Of a DNA stretch of 46,526 bases, positions 1 through 6,846 are shown piece by piece (the first letter of the stretch is position 1; every line of letters begins with the position of its first letter). The position numbers and the translations under genes are program-made. Under the pieces are notes generated by a model. That model searched no databases and was not told the origin of the DNA. It saw nothing but the letters and a program-made list of their open reading frames with translations. Source of the DNA: Flavobacteriales bacterium (GTDB lineage: Bacteria; Bacteroidota; Bacteroidia; UBA10329); the NCBI GenBank assembly GCA_021739625.1, contig JAIPBJ010000014.1, forward strand, positions 1 through 46,526. Direction: 5' to 3'.

Positions 1-2
1 CC

Positions 3-71
3 GCATTACGGGCCTATATGAATGAAATGGGCCACTATAAACTGAATATGAGCAGATTGCAATACGGATAG
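3..71 (+). CDS. C-terminal fragment of an unidentified gene (cut by window edge)
   Basis: Frame 3 is open from the window edge and ends in TAG after 22 codons (last residues SRLQYG). The other two plus frames stop within the first 24 bases. The fragment is too short to name a family. It could equally be a chance open frame, so it is listed only as a possible gene end. Confidence 0.25.
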   Translation, partial: ALRAYMNEMGHYKLNMSRLQYG

Positions 72-113
72 GCAGTTCTAAAATTCACATCCTATTTGCG
101 GAAACTTCCCGTT

Positions 114-746
114 TCAACGGGGAGTTGCGCCACAGTCACGGGTGTTGGCAATAGTATTTTCAATTAATTCACAGTACTGTCTAAGACCAACTTCAACTAA
201 ATGAGCGATACCCCAAATTTCTTGGTTTGTCGCAACCCACTCAACTGTCCTTTCGAACTCGTGGGAGTTATAATGCTTTTTGTAATTCAAGTTGTCGGTA
301 AACAGGTTTAGGTTGCAGTCGGCAATAATAAAATATGATGACGGATACGTTTCCTTTCCTACGACACCGTCTGATCCGATGAGTACAGTTTCTCCTTCTG
401 TCGTGCCATAGTTAAATGTCTTAATGTGAAAGTTAGTCACCCTTAACTCTTTGAAGAAATGTAGTAGGGGTAAGTCTGTCTTGTCGATAATGGCATTTGG
501 ATACTTAGCTCGCAGCATTTCACTCAGAGAAACAAGTTCATTCAGAGCCGCTCGTAGGTTTGCTTTTTCCAAAAATGTCGGATAGTCTTCGTCTGACTTT
601 CCGCTGGTAAACTTATTGCAACCATAAATTCTTTCTGAGATTTCACCAAGGTCAGCAAGCGATGGAAACTCGTCAAATGGATTGTACCTCAATAGGCTAA
701 CCCTGTTGGAGACCACGGGCAACTTTGTCAGGTCGAGGTGTGCCAT
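114..746 (-). CDS. Hypothetical protein, AT-richer accessory gene
   Basis: This is an open frame of 210 codons if translation starts at the ATG of MAHLDLTKLP. The frame stays open to a TTG at 860, which would add 38 residues; the ATG is preferred because the added stretch begins directly after an in-frame stop and has no ATG. The protein is soluble, with no signal peptide or membrane segment. The middle (FFKELRVTNFHIKTF) is helix-like and charged. I do not recognise the family, and no function is proposed. Its base composition is visibly AT-richer than the genes right of 1875, as is its neighbour's at 937, which suggests an acquired or accessory segment. A small inverted repeat (CCCGTT/AACGGG, 108-121) overlaps the stop codon but has no T tract. 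Confidence 0.6.
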   Translation of the reverse strand: MAHLDLTKLPVVSNRVSLLRYNPFDEFPSLADLGEISERIYGCNKFTSGKSDEDYPTFLEKANLRAALNELVSLSEMLRAKYPNAIIDKTDLPLLHFFKELRVTNFHIKTFNYGTTEGETVLIGSDGVVGKETYPSSYFIIADCNLNLFTDNLNYKKHYNSHEFERTVEWVATNQEIWGIAHLVEVGLRQYCELIENTIANTRDCGATPR

Positions 747-936
747 TTCAATATTATTGCCAACGTTTTCCGCTAAAGATAATGCGTTAGAAACTGCCGT
801 CCTGTCGCCATGCGCAGACAGCGCAGAACGAAACTGAGACTGACTGACGTACAGTCGCAAGCATTAGGTTTAGTGGTTGTTGGCGTGTCGTTGTTTAGTG
901 CCTTTTAGAAGAGATAATAAAATCAATTTTTCCTAC

Positions 937-1473
937 TTACTCAACATTTTCCATAGGCGTCCTCTCAGCTTCGGAATTATATCCGGGTACTTCATCGGAT
1001 GAAAAAAATGTCATTGCGCCAATTGCTACGATTACAATGATGCGAAGAATGGTTCGTGAATTGAACAGTTTCAAACCTCTATTATTTGATCTAGCGATTA
1101 AAACGAAAGGTAAAGCTGCGGCTAAAGTGCCACATCCAACCATTAATTGAATTGTCGCCCCAGGCCAGTTTTGAAGCGAGAATAGTATTCCTATAACTGC
1201 TACAGATGCTCCAAAGGATGAAAGTTTAGCAATGAACAAATCCATTGGACCTACACTATCGTCCTGATCAACTGCGTATGCCGTAAAGAAATAAATGACG
1301 GATAACGAACTGAGACAGACCGTTGTAATAGTGCCTACTGGCCAATCAGTTGCTGCGTGAAGAACTAGTACCAAAGTGGTTACTACCGCAAGAATTGCCT
1401 CTAATTTGTCAACGTGCTGGGCCAACCAATTTCCAAGTCTCACAGATTGGTTGTTTTGAGTTGTATTTGCCAT
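937..1473 (-). CDS. Small multi-pass membrane protein with a WPGA motif (GldL-like flavour)
   Basis: The product has 178 residues from the ATG of MANTTQNN. An upstream alternative start at 1521 adds 16 polar residues and is less likely. About five hydrophobic segments follow a short polar N-terminus: roughly LEAILAVVTTLVLVL, TTVCLSSLSVIYFFTAYAV, LSSFGASVAVIGILFSL, MVGCGTLAAALPFVLI and ILRIIVIVAIGAMTF. The segment SLQNWPGATIQLMVGCGTL resembles the K-HWPGA-motif helices found in GldL and in small membrane proteins common in Bacteroidota. That likeness is from memory of the family and does not establish a role in gliding or T9SS. The C-terminus is acidic and would lie outside the membrane core. 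The gene shares strand and AT-rich composition with the unknown gene at 114. Confidence 0.65.
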   Translation of the reverse strand: MANTTQNNQSVRLGNWLAQHVDKLEAILAVVTTLVLVLHAATDWPVGTITTVCLSSLSVIYFFTAYAVDQDDSVGPMDLFIAKLSSFGASVAVIGILFSLQNWPGATIQLMVGCGTLAAALPFVLIARSNNRGLKLFNSRTILRIIVIVAIGAMTFFSSDEVPGYNSEAERTPMENVE

Positions 1474-1845
1474 CTTTCCCGTATTTACAATTAACCCCAA
1501 CTTATCGCTAAGACAACTCAAGTTGCTTTAGCTGGATTTCCCTCCTTCTGTTAACCATCTGCATTCCAAATCCCTGCGGTCAAATATACTGGCAATAGGC
1601 TTTCTATCTGACCAGCTTGATATAGTCATCGCACCAGTGGTGCTTTCCACTTTTGAGCGTGATGAACGATGGCTTTGCCAGACCATCCAGAGGGACAATT
1701 AAGAAAAGCGGTCAGAACTTAAAAATGAGGGCCGCATCTTTAAGTTTTTGACGAAAATCTTAAAAATGGAGCGCTCATAATAAACCCCCACATCCGTCTC
1801 TTCCCCGCCCATCATGAGGCCCAAATGCGGGGCCGATGCCTTTCC
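1474..1845. other. Intergenic stretch with gene-remnant traces
   Basis: No convincing gene was found. On the minus strand a stop-to-stop frame at about 1606-1710 would encode roughly 35 residues ending HHWCDDYIKLVR, which looks like the tail of a lost coding region. On the plus strand the 10-mer CTTAAAAATG occurs twice (1718-1727 and 1759-1768), and CTTAAA/TTTAAG arms (1718-1744) could form a weak hairpin. The right end is the promoter of the next gene. Confidence 0.35.
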
Positions 1846-1853
1846 TACCTTCG
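1846..1853 (+). promoter_or_regulatory. Bacteroidota -7 box (TACCTTCG)
   Basis: This near-consensus TAnnTTTG box lies 21 bases before the ATG at 1875. It decides the start: the longer frame's ATG at 1836 lies upstream of the box and would not be transcribed. Confidence 0.5.
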
Positions 1854-1874
1854 CGGCCCAAAACGACCAAAGGC

Positions 1875-2849
1875 ATGACACGCGGACCCATCTCCCATTT
1901 CATTGAAGAACATTACAGGCATTTCAACGCAGCCGCGCTGGTAGATGCCGCCAAAGGCTATGAGACGCACCTCACCGAGGGCGGCAAGATGATGGTGACC
2001 CTTGCGGGCGCCATGAGCACTGCCGAACTGGGCCGCTCGCTGGCCGAGATGATCCGGCAGGGCAAGGTCGATATCATCTCCTGCACGGGCGCCAACCTGG
2101 AGGAGGACCTGATGAACCTGGTGGCCCACACGCACTACAAGCGCGTGCCCCACTACCGCGACCTGAGCCCGCAGGACGAATGGGACCTGCTGGAGAAGGG
2201 CTTCAACCGCGTCACCGACACCTGCATTCCCGAAGAGGAGGCCTTCCGCAGGCTGCAGAAGCACATCTTCAAACTGTGGAAGGATGCCGAGACGAAGGGC
2301 GAACGCTATTTCCCGCACGAGTACATGTACAGGATGCTGCTGTCGGGCGTGCTGGAGCAGTACTATGAGATAGACCCGAAGAACAGCTGGATGCTGGCCG
2401 CTGCCGAGCGCAACCTGCCGATAGTCTGCCCCGGATGGGAGGACAGCACCATGGGCAACATCTTCGCCAGCTATTGCATCAAGGGCGAACTGACCAGCAC
2501 CACCATGAAGAGCGGCATCGACTACATGGTGTGGCTCAGCGACTGGTATCGCAACAACAGCAGCGGCAAGGGCGTGGGCTTCTTCCAGATCGGGGGTGGC
2601 ATAGCGGGCGATTTCCCCATCTGCGTGGTGCCGATGATGTATCAGGACCTGGAGTGGCACGATGTGCCCTTCTGGAGCTACTTCTGCCAGATCAGCGACA
2701 GCACCACCAGCTACGGTTCCTACTCAGGCGCGGTGCCCAACGAAAAGATCACCTGGGGCAAACTCGACATCCACACCCCCAAGTTCATCATCGAGAGCGA
2801 TGCCACCATCGTGGCCCCGCTGGTGTTCGCATGGGTGCTGAAGTGGTGA
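1875..2849 (+). CDS. Deoxyhypusine synthase family protein
   Basis: The product has 324 residues starting MTRGPISHFIEEHYRHFNA, which matches the usual start of the bacterial deoxyhypusine synthase-like family. The NAD-binding part is visible in AGAMSTAELGRSLAEMI and SCTGANLEEDL. GGGIAGDFPICVVPM and DSTTSYGSYSGAVPNEKI follow. The lysine of ITWGKL corresponds to the lysine that forms the enzyme-imine intermediate in eukaryotic deoxyhypusine synthase. Eukaryotic enzymes transfer aminobutyl from spermidine to eIF5A. Bacteria lack eIF5A, so the substrate here is probably a small amine (homospermidine or a related polyamine); this is inference. No other polyamine gene lies nearby. The gene is monocistronic, with its own -7 box, and ends at a palindromic repeat cluster shared with the convergent gene. 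Confidence 0.9.
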   Translation: MTRGPISHFIEEHYRHFNAAALVDAAKGYETHLTEGGKMMVTLAGAMSTAELGRSLAEMIRQGKVDIISCTGANLEEDLMNLVAHTHYKRVPHYRDLSPQDEWDLLEKGFNRVTDTCIPEEEAFRRLQKHIFKLWKDAETKGERYFPHEYMYRMLLSGVLEQYYEIDPKNSWMLAAAERNLPIVCPGWEDSTMGNIFASYCIKGELTSTTMKSGIDYMVWLSDWYRNNSSGKGVGFFQIGGGIAGDFPICVVPMMYQDLEWHDVPFWSYFCQISDSTTSYGSYSGAVPNEKITWGKLDIHTPKFIIESDATIVAPLVFAWVLKW

Positions 2850-2871
2850 TGGGCCGTTCCTGAACACGAAG

Positions 2872-3045
2872 AATCTTCAAGGCACATCTTTGAAGATTTA
2901 ACCACAAAGGCGCACGAAGTATCACAAAGGAGAAAGTCCGCACAAGTCACCCCTTCGTGTGACCTCGTGAAAGCCCTTCGTGTCCCTTTGTGGTTAAAAA
3001 CAGCATCCGCAGGATGCTCCACAAGCGCCTTCGTGGTTCAAACCA
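2872..3045. repeat. Cluster of nested palindromes between convergent genes
   Basis: Four inverted repeats lie in about 170 bases. AATCTTCAA/TTGAAGATT is at 2872-2880 and 2890-2898. A 22-base pair of arms is at 2898-2919 and 2976-2997 (core TTAACCACAAAGG, 20 of 22 positions matching). AGCATCC/GGATGCT with a 3-base loop is at 3002-3018. GTGGT/ACCAC surrounds TTCA near 3033-3046. The words ACGAAG and CACAAAGG recur between the long arms. The position between two convergent stop codons suits a bidirectional terminator or a dispersed palindromic element of the ACCACAAAGG...ACGAAG type. Confidence 0.7.
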
Positions 3046-3054
3046 CAGTGCCCC

Positions 3055-5187
3055 TCAGCCCACGGTGAAGCCCAGCACGCAGATGTCGTCCGTCTGAGAC
3101 GTGGCGGCCATCCAATCATCGAGCGTCTTCTCCAGTTGCTGCTGTTGCTCATTGGTAGGCAGCACCGAGGTGGCGAGCAGCAGTTCGCGGAACGGCCGGT
3201 TTCCGAACTTCCTGTCCTGAGCGCCACCGAACTGATCCGCAAAACCGTCTGAATAAAGGAAAACGCGGTCGGAGGCGATCAGCTGGAGGGTGATGCCCTC
3301 GAACGGGGTGTCGCGGTCTGTTTTGCCCACCGGGCGCCTGCTTGCCGGAATGATGTGCAGGAAGCCGTCCGCTCCTTCAACGACCTGCGCTCTTTCATGG
3401 ACGAGCGCACGCGTTGAGAAGACCATCAGGGGCCGCAATGCACCGCAGAAGCTCAGTTGGCGCGTTGCCGGGTCCAACACGGTCAGACAGATGTCCATCC
3501 CATCGCTCACCTGGTTGTCCTCCTCGTTTCTCAGCGTCTCGCGGATACGTTGGTCGAGGTAGGTCAGGATCTGCATCGGTGACGGGTCGTTCAATTCGCG
3601 CAGCGCCTTGGAAAGTTCCGTGTGTCCCACAATGCTCACGAACGCGCCCGGAACGCCATGGCCGGTGCAGTCGGCCACTGCGGCATAGCAGCGCCCGCCC
3701 TGCTTCGCGACCCAGAAGAAATCTCCGCTCACAATATCCTTAGGCCTGAAAAGCAGCAATGATCCCGGCAACACCAGTTGCAGTGCCGCCTCGGAAGTGA
3801 TCACTGCGCGCTGGATGCGTTGGGCATATTGAATGCTCTGCACGATGGAAAGGTTCTTCTGCCCGATGATGGTGTTCTTCTCCTCGAGAATGAGGTTGTC
3901 CTGTTTTTTTCTGCGATAGGCATAGGCGGAGATCCCTATGAGCAGCAACGCCATGATCAGGAGGCCGAGCGTGGCCCTGCCAACGCGCTTTTCAAACACG
4001 ATGCGCTGCAGGTTCAGTTCGTTCTCCGCTTTCAGCACATCCAGTTCACTTTCAATGCGTGCGGTCTCCAATCTGGTCTCCAGCTCGGCCATCTGCCGCG
4101 ATGCCTCCTCGGTGCTCAGCTCCTCGTTGAGGCGATGATATGCTTTGAGATGAAAAAGGCCCTTGACGATGTTGCCCACCTGTTCGTGCGATTCTGACAG
4201 CCGCAGGTTGGCATCGCGCATCAGTTTGATGGATCCTATCTCTGTTGCAAGCTGCAAGGCCGTGTCAGCGTGGGCCGATGCCAATTGGTGCCCGCCCTTT
4301 TTCCCGTGCCATTCCGAAAGGCTGAGATGTTCAAGGGCCGCGCCCTCCGGATCGCCCACCTGTTTCTGTAGGCGCAAGGCACGGTTGTGATAGTCCCGGG
4401 CATCGTCCCAAAGCCCGGTCTGGGACGAAAGATTTCCGAGATTTCCCAGTACCATGGCCTCTCCATGCAGGTCGCCCTGCGCATGATAGCTGTCCAGACT
4501 CTGCAGGAACAGCTCCTTGGCCTTGGCCGTTTCTCCCATTTCCCGATGGCACACGGCTATATTGTTGAGGTTCACTGCCAAACGGGTGTCCTGTCCGAGT
4601 TTTCGCTTCATGTCCAGACTGGACGAATAATAGACCAATGCCTGCGCATGATTGCCGAGTTCGGTGTAGAGCACCCCGAGATTGTTGAAACTGTTGGCTA
4701 TGCCGGCAGAGTCCTGCAACTCCTCGCGAAGGGCGAGTGCTGAGGTGTGATGCTCCAGGGCCTTGCTCAGATTTCCAAGATTCAGATGGATGATGCCCAG
4801 ATTGCTGAGACATGCCGCCTCCCGTTGCCTGTTGCCCAATCTCCTGTTGAGGTCATTGGCAAGATGCAGTTCGCGAAGTGCCTGGCCATAGTTGCCGGCA
4901 ATGATGAAAGCATTGGCCAGGGTCTGGCGCCCCACGGCCTCTCCATTCGCATCCTGGATGGAAGCGGCCAGGGCACATCCCTGTTCTCCGTAGGCGATGG
5001 CCCTTTCAGTATCTGTGTTGCGCAATTGGCGGCACAGTTCAGCGTAGGCCTGAACCCTTGATGTGTCGTGTCCTTCAGATGTTGCCACCACCAGCGAATC
5101 AAGTGCGGTCTGAGCAAAGCCCACGTGAATGAAGGCGATCAACAGAACGCATTGTATCAGAAGCGGATAAACGGAGATACGTCTCAT
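3055..5187 (-). CDS. Membrane TPR protein with SpoIIE/PP2C-type phosphatase domain
   Basis: The product has 710 residues from ATG (MRRISVYPLL). A signal peptide ends near residue 26 (HVGFAQ). About six tetratricopeptide repeats follow (for example NLGIIHLNLGNLSKALEHH and NNLGVLYTELGNHAQALVYY). A charged coiled coil is at about 345-400, and one membrane helix is at about 404-424. A second coiled linker leads to a SpoIIE-type serine/threonine phosphatase. Its metal-binding motifs are complete: SGDFFW (Asp489), ADCTGHG (Asp506), YSDG (Asp647) and QTDD (Asp700). This architecture is typical of Bacteroidota sensors in which periplasmic TPRs control a cytoplasmic phosphatase. The target is usually an anti-sigma-antagonist type partner, but none is encoded nearby. 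The longer frame begins with TTG inside the promoter box CACCTTTG, so the ATG is preferred. The gene is divergent from the gene at 5269. Confidence 0.9.
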   Translation of the reverse strand: MRRISVYPLLIQCVLLIAFIHVGFAQTALDSLVVATSEGHDTSRVQAYAELCRQLRNTDTERAIAYGEQGCALAASIQDANGEAVGRQTLANAFIIAGNYGQALRELHLANDLNRRLGNRQREAACLSNLGIIHLNLGNLSKALEHHTSALALREELQDSAGIANSFNNLGVLYTELGNHAQALVYYSSSLDMKRKLGQDTRLAVNLNNIAVCHREMGETAKAKELFLQSLDSYHAQGDLHGEAMVLGNLGNLSSQTGLWDDARDYHNRALRLQKQVGDPEGAALEHLSLSEWHGKKGGHQLASAHADTALQLATEIGSIKLMRDANLRLSESHEQVGNIVKGLFHLKAYHRLNEELSTEEASRQMAELETRLETARIESELDVLKAENELNLQRIVFEKRVGRATLGLLIMALLLIGISAYAYRRKKQDNLILEEKNTIIGQKNLSIVQSIQYAQRIQRAVITSEAALQLVLPGSLLLFRPKDIVSGDFFWVAKQGGRCYAAVADCTGHGVPGAFVSIVGHTELSKALRELNDPSPMQILTYLDQRIRETLRNEEDNQVSDGMDICLTVLDPATRQLSFCGALRPLMVFSTRALVHERAQVVEGADGFLHIIPASRRPVGKTDRDTPFEGITLQLIASDRVFLYSDGFADQFGGAQDRKFGNRPFRELLLATSVLPTNEQQQQLEKTLDDWMAATSQTDDICVLGFTVG

Positions 5188-5268
5188 TATGTGCGACAAA
5201 GGTGGCAAACGTCACTGACTGTCAAGAAACAATCCGTGCAGATACCTTTACCTTCATTTTCAACGGAT

Positions 5269-6309
5269 ATGAAGCGCAGTCCTGTAATTGCTTTCGGAAT
5301 ACTCGGCATTGTGGCAGCGGTCTTCCTACCATTCGTCCTGGTCCTGCTGCATCCATCGTTGGCGGGGTTCATCCACCGACAGACCGCATACGGTTCTATA
5401 AGTGAAGAGGTGACCGAAGGATGCAGCACCGATCTGGAGCGGACGATGGCCGTGATGGCATACGTTCATCTTCACGAGGCCCACCTGAGCGATTGGACAC
5501 TTGCCCGGGACCGCGATGTTCTGCACGACCTTGTACGGAATGTGGGCTGGTGCGACCAACAGTCGAATGCCATGGCCCACCTGCTGCTTCCGCTGGGAAT
5601 TGATGCTCGGATGGTGATGTTCCCCTGCCACACCTTTGCCGAGGTCATCGTGCATGGACGGCCATTGTTGTTCGACCCCACCTACAACAGCTACTTCTTG
5701 GACCGCTACCAACCAGACAGCATCGCGGGACTTGACGACCTACTGACGGACCCGCAGGCCATCGTCACCCGCCACGGTCAGGACATGGCAGGATATGAAC
5801 AGCGGGACATCCTCACCTGTGGCAGGCACCGGAGCTGGACACTGCTCTCATCGTCCATGACGGGCGGCAGGGGCCTGCTATCGTACATCTTGGGGCTGTT
5901 CCATTCAATAGGAGGGAAACCATATTCCAATGCGTTGAACCGGTGGTACCTGTTTGTCCGTCACCATGGCGACAGCATGTTGAGGGCAAGGTGCCTCCAT
6001 CTCTTCGGTGAACGGGCGGAAGCACAGCGCATCTATGCTGCAGACGGTTCTCTTCCGGCACAGTTCTTCCTTTTCCAAGCATTGGTGGAAACGGGCCAGT
6101 ATGAGAGGGCGGCCGAAGTGTTGGAGCAGTTCACCCAGATCGCAGCAGCCCAGGTTGCCCATAATGTGGAGGATGCCTACTGTACAGAGGTGATGAAGGA
6201 TTACACGGTCAAACTGCGCTCACTGTCGGGGAGTGAGCTGAAACGTCTCTTCAAGCTGGATGATGATGGCCTTCAGAACCTGTTCCGCTTCTTGGACACG
6301 CTGGAATAG
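5269..6309 (+). CDS. Membrane-anchored transglutaminase-fold protein
   Basis: The product has 346 residues from MKRSPVIAFG. One N-terminal hydrophobic segment (about residues 6-34, FGILGIVAAVFLPFVLVLL) anchors or exports the protein. The next region carries a Cys-His-Asp triad spaced as in transglutaminase-like proteins: Cys95 (GWCDQQSNAM), His121 (FPCHTFAEV) and Asp136 (LLFDPTYNSYF). The C-terminal half (about 200-346) is helical, contains a TPR-like piece (QFFLFQALVETGQYERAAEVLEQF; shown in parts as QALVETGQYERAAEVL) and has no recognised domain. The family includes proteases and peptide-modifying enzymes; the substrate here is unknown. The 81-base gap to the divergent phosphatase gene holds both promoters (TACCTTTA near 5242 for this gene), so the two could be co-regulated. 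Confidence 0.75.
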   Translation: MKRSPVIAFGILGIVAAVFLPFVLVLLHPSLAGFIHRQTAYGSISEEVTEGCSTDLERTMAVMAYVHLHEAHLSDWTLARDRDVLHDLVRNVGWCDQQSNAMAHLLLPLGIDARMVMFPCHTFAEVIVHGRPLLFDPTYNSYFLDRYQPDSIAGLDDLLTDPQAIVTRHGQDMAGYEQRDILTCGRHRSWTLLSSSMTGGRGLLSYILGLFHSIGGKPYSNALNRWYLFVRHHGDSMLRARCLHLFGERAEAQRIYAADGSLPAQFFLFQALVETGQYERAAEVLEQFTQIAAAQVAHNVEDAYCTEVMKDYTVKLRSLSGSELKRLFKLDDDGLQNLFRFLDTLE

Positions 6310-6328
6310 TGCGTCAGTCCGACTGCCG

Positions 6329-6739
6329 TCACAGGTCAATCTTGGAGGCCACCTGTCTTACCGTGGTATTTCCCAACGGCTTCTTCATGGCATATTCCGT
6401 ATCAGCAAGAGTTTCCTCCAGGGCAGCAGGCAATGAAGCGGCCAAGGCATCCTCAGAATTTCCTACACGCAGTTTGAACGGATTGTCCTTGCGCATGGCC
6501 AGATAGATGTCCCACAGCGAGATGTTCCCAGCGGTTCGGCCAAGCACGTAGCCACCGCCCAGCCCTACTTTCACCTTGATGATCCCAAATTCCTTCAACC
6601 GCGACACAATGCGCCTCACAACCACGGGGTTGGTCCCGATACTCGCAGCCAGCTCGTTTGAGTTCACCAGCTTTTTGCCGGCCTTTTCAAGATATACACA
6701 GATGTGAATGGCAGTGGAGAATGAAGTGTCGAGCTGCAT
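6329..6739 (-). CDS. Rrf2 family transcriptional regulator
   Basis: The product has 136 residues from the ATG of MQLDTSFSTAIHICVYL. The N-terminal winged helix is typical of Rrf2 proteins: ELAASIGTNPVVVRRIVSRL forms the helix-turn-helix, and VGLGGGYVLGR forms the wing. There are no cysteines in the region where IscR and NsrR bind an iron-sulfur cluster, so this member probably senses something else or nothing. The longer frame starts at a TTG inside the perfect -7 box TACATTTG (6755-6762 on the minus strand), so the ATG is chosen. It is divergent from the thiolase gene, and the shared 107-base gap contains repeated ATTGCAAA sites that could be its operator. Autoregulation and control of the thiolase are inferred. 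Confidence 0.9.
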   Translation of the reverse strand: MQLDTSFSTAIHICVYLEKAGKKLVNSNELAASIGTNPVVVRRIVSRLKEFGIIKVKVGLGGGYVLGRTAGNISLWDIYLAMRKDNPFKLRVGNSEDALAASLPAALEETLADTEYAMKKPLGNTTVRQVASKIDL

Positions 6740-6754
6740 GGTCGGAATTTTGGA

Positions 6755-6762
6755 CAAATGTA
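6755..6762 (-). promoter_or_regulatory. Bacteroidota -7 box (TACATTTG) for the Rrf2 gene
   Basis: This is a perfect TAnnTTTG box, 15 bases before the Rrf2 ATG on the minus strand. Confidence 0.6.
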
Positions 6763-6773
6763 ACTCCTCGTGT

Positions 6774-6820
6774 ATTGCAAATGATTGTCAGAAAACACTT
6801 TTATCCATTGCAAAGCAATG
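6774..6820. promoter_or_regulatory. Candidate Rrf2 operator: repeated ATTGCAAA with a dyad
   Basis: ATTGCAAA occurs at 6774-6781 and 6807-6814, 33 bases (about three helical turns) apart. The second copy is part of the perfect dyad CATTGC-AAA-GCAATG (6806-6820). The sites sit between the divergent Rrf2 and thiolase genes, where an autoregulator would bind. Confidence 0.45.
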
Positions 6821-6846
6821 CCTAACATTGGCGAAAATCAACGACC

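Noticed and set aside
740-900. Possible integron attC-like sites around the AT-rich gene at 114
   Set aside because: Fragments such as AACGTTGGC and CGCCAAC do not form a proper paired RYYYAAC/GTTRRRY structure, and no integrase is visible.
1845-2660. 271-codon minus-strand frame opposite the deoxyhypusine synthase-family gene
   Set aside because: It is antisense to a well-conserved gene, and its composition (His/Val/Ala runs) is typical of a shadow.
3028-3050. tRNA T-loop-like sequence GGTTCAAACC
   Set aside because: It is the short palindrome GTGGT-TTCA-type hairpin of the repeat cluster. No acceptor, D or anticodon arm could be placed around it.
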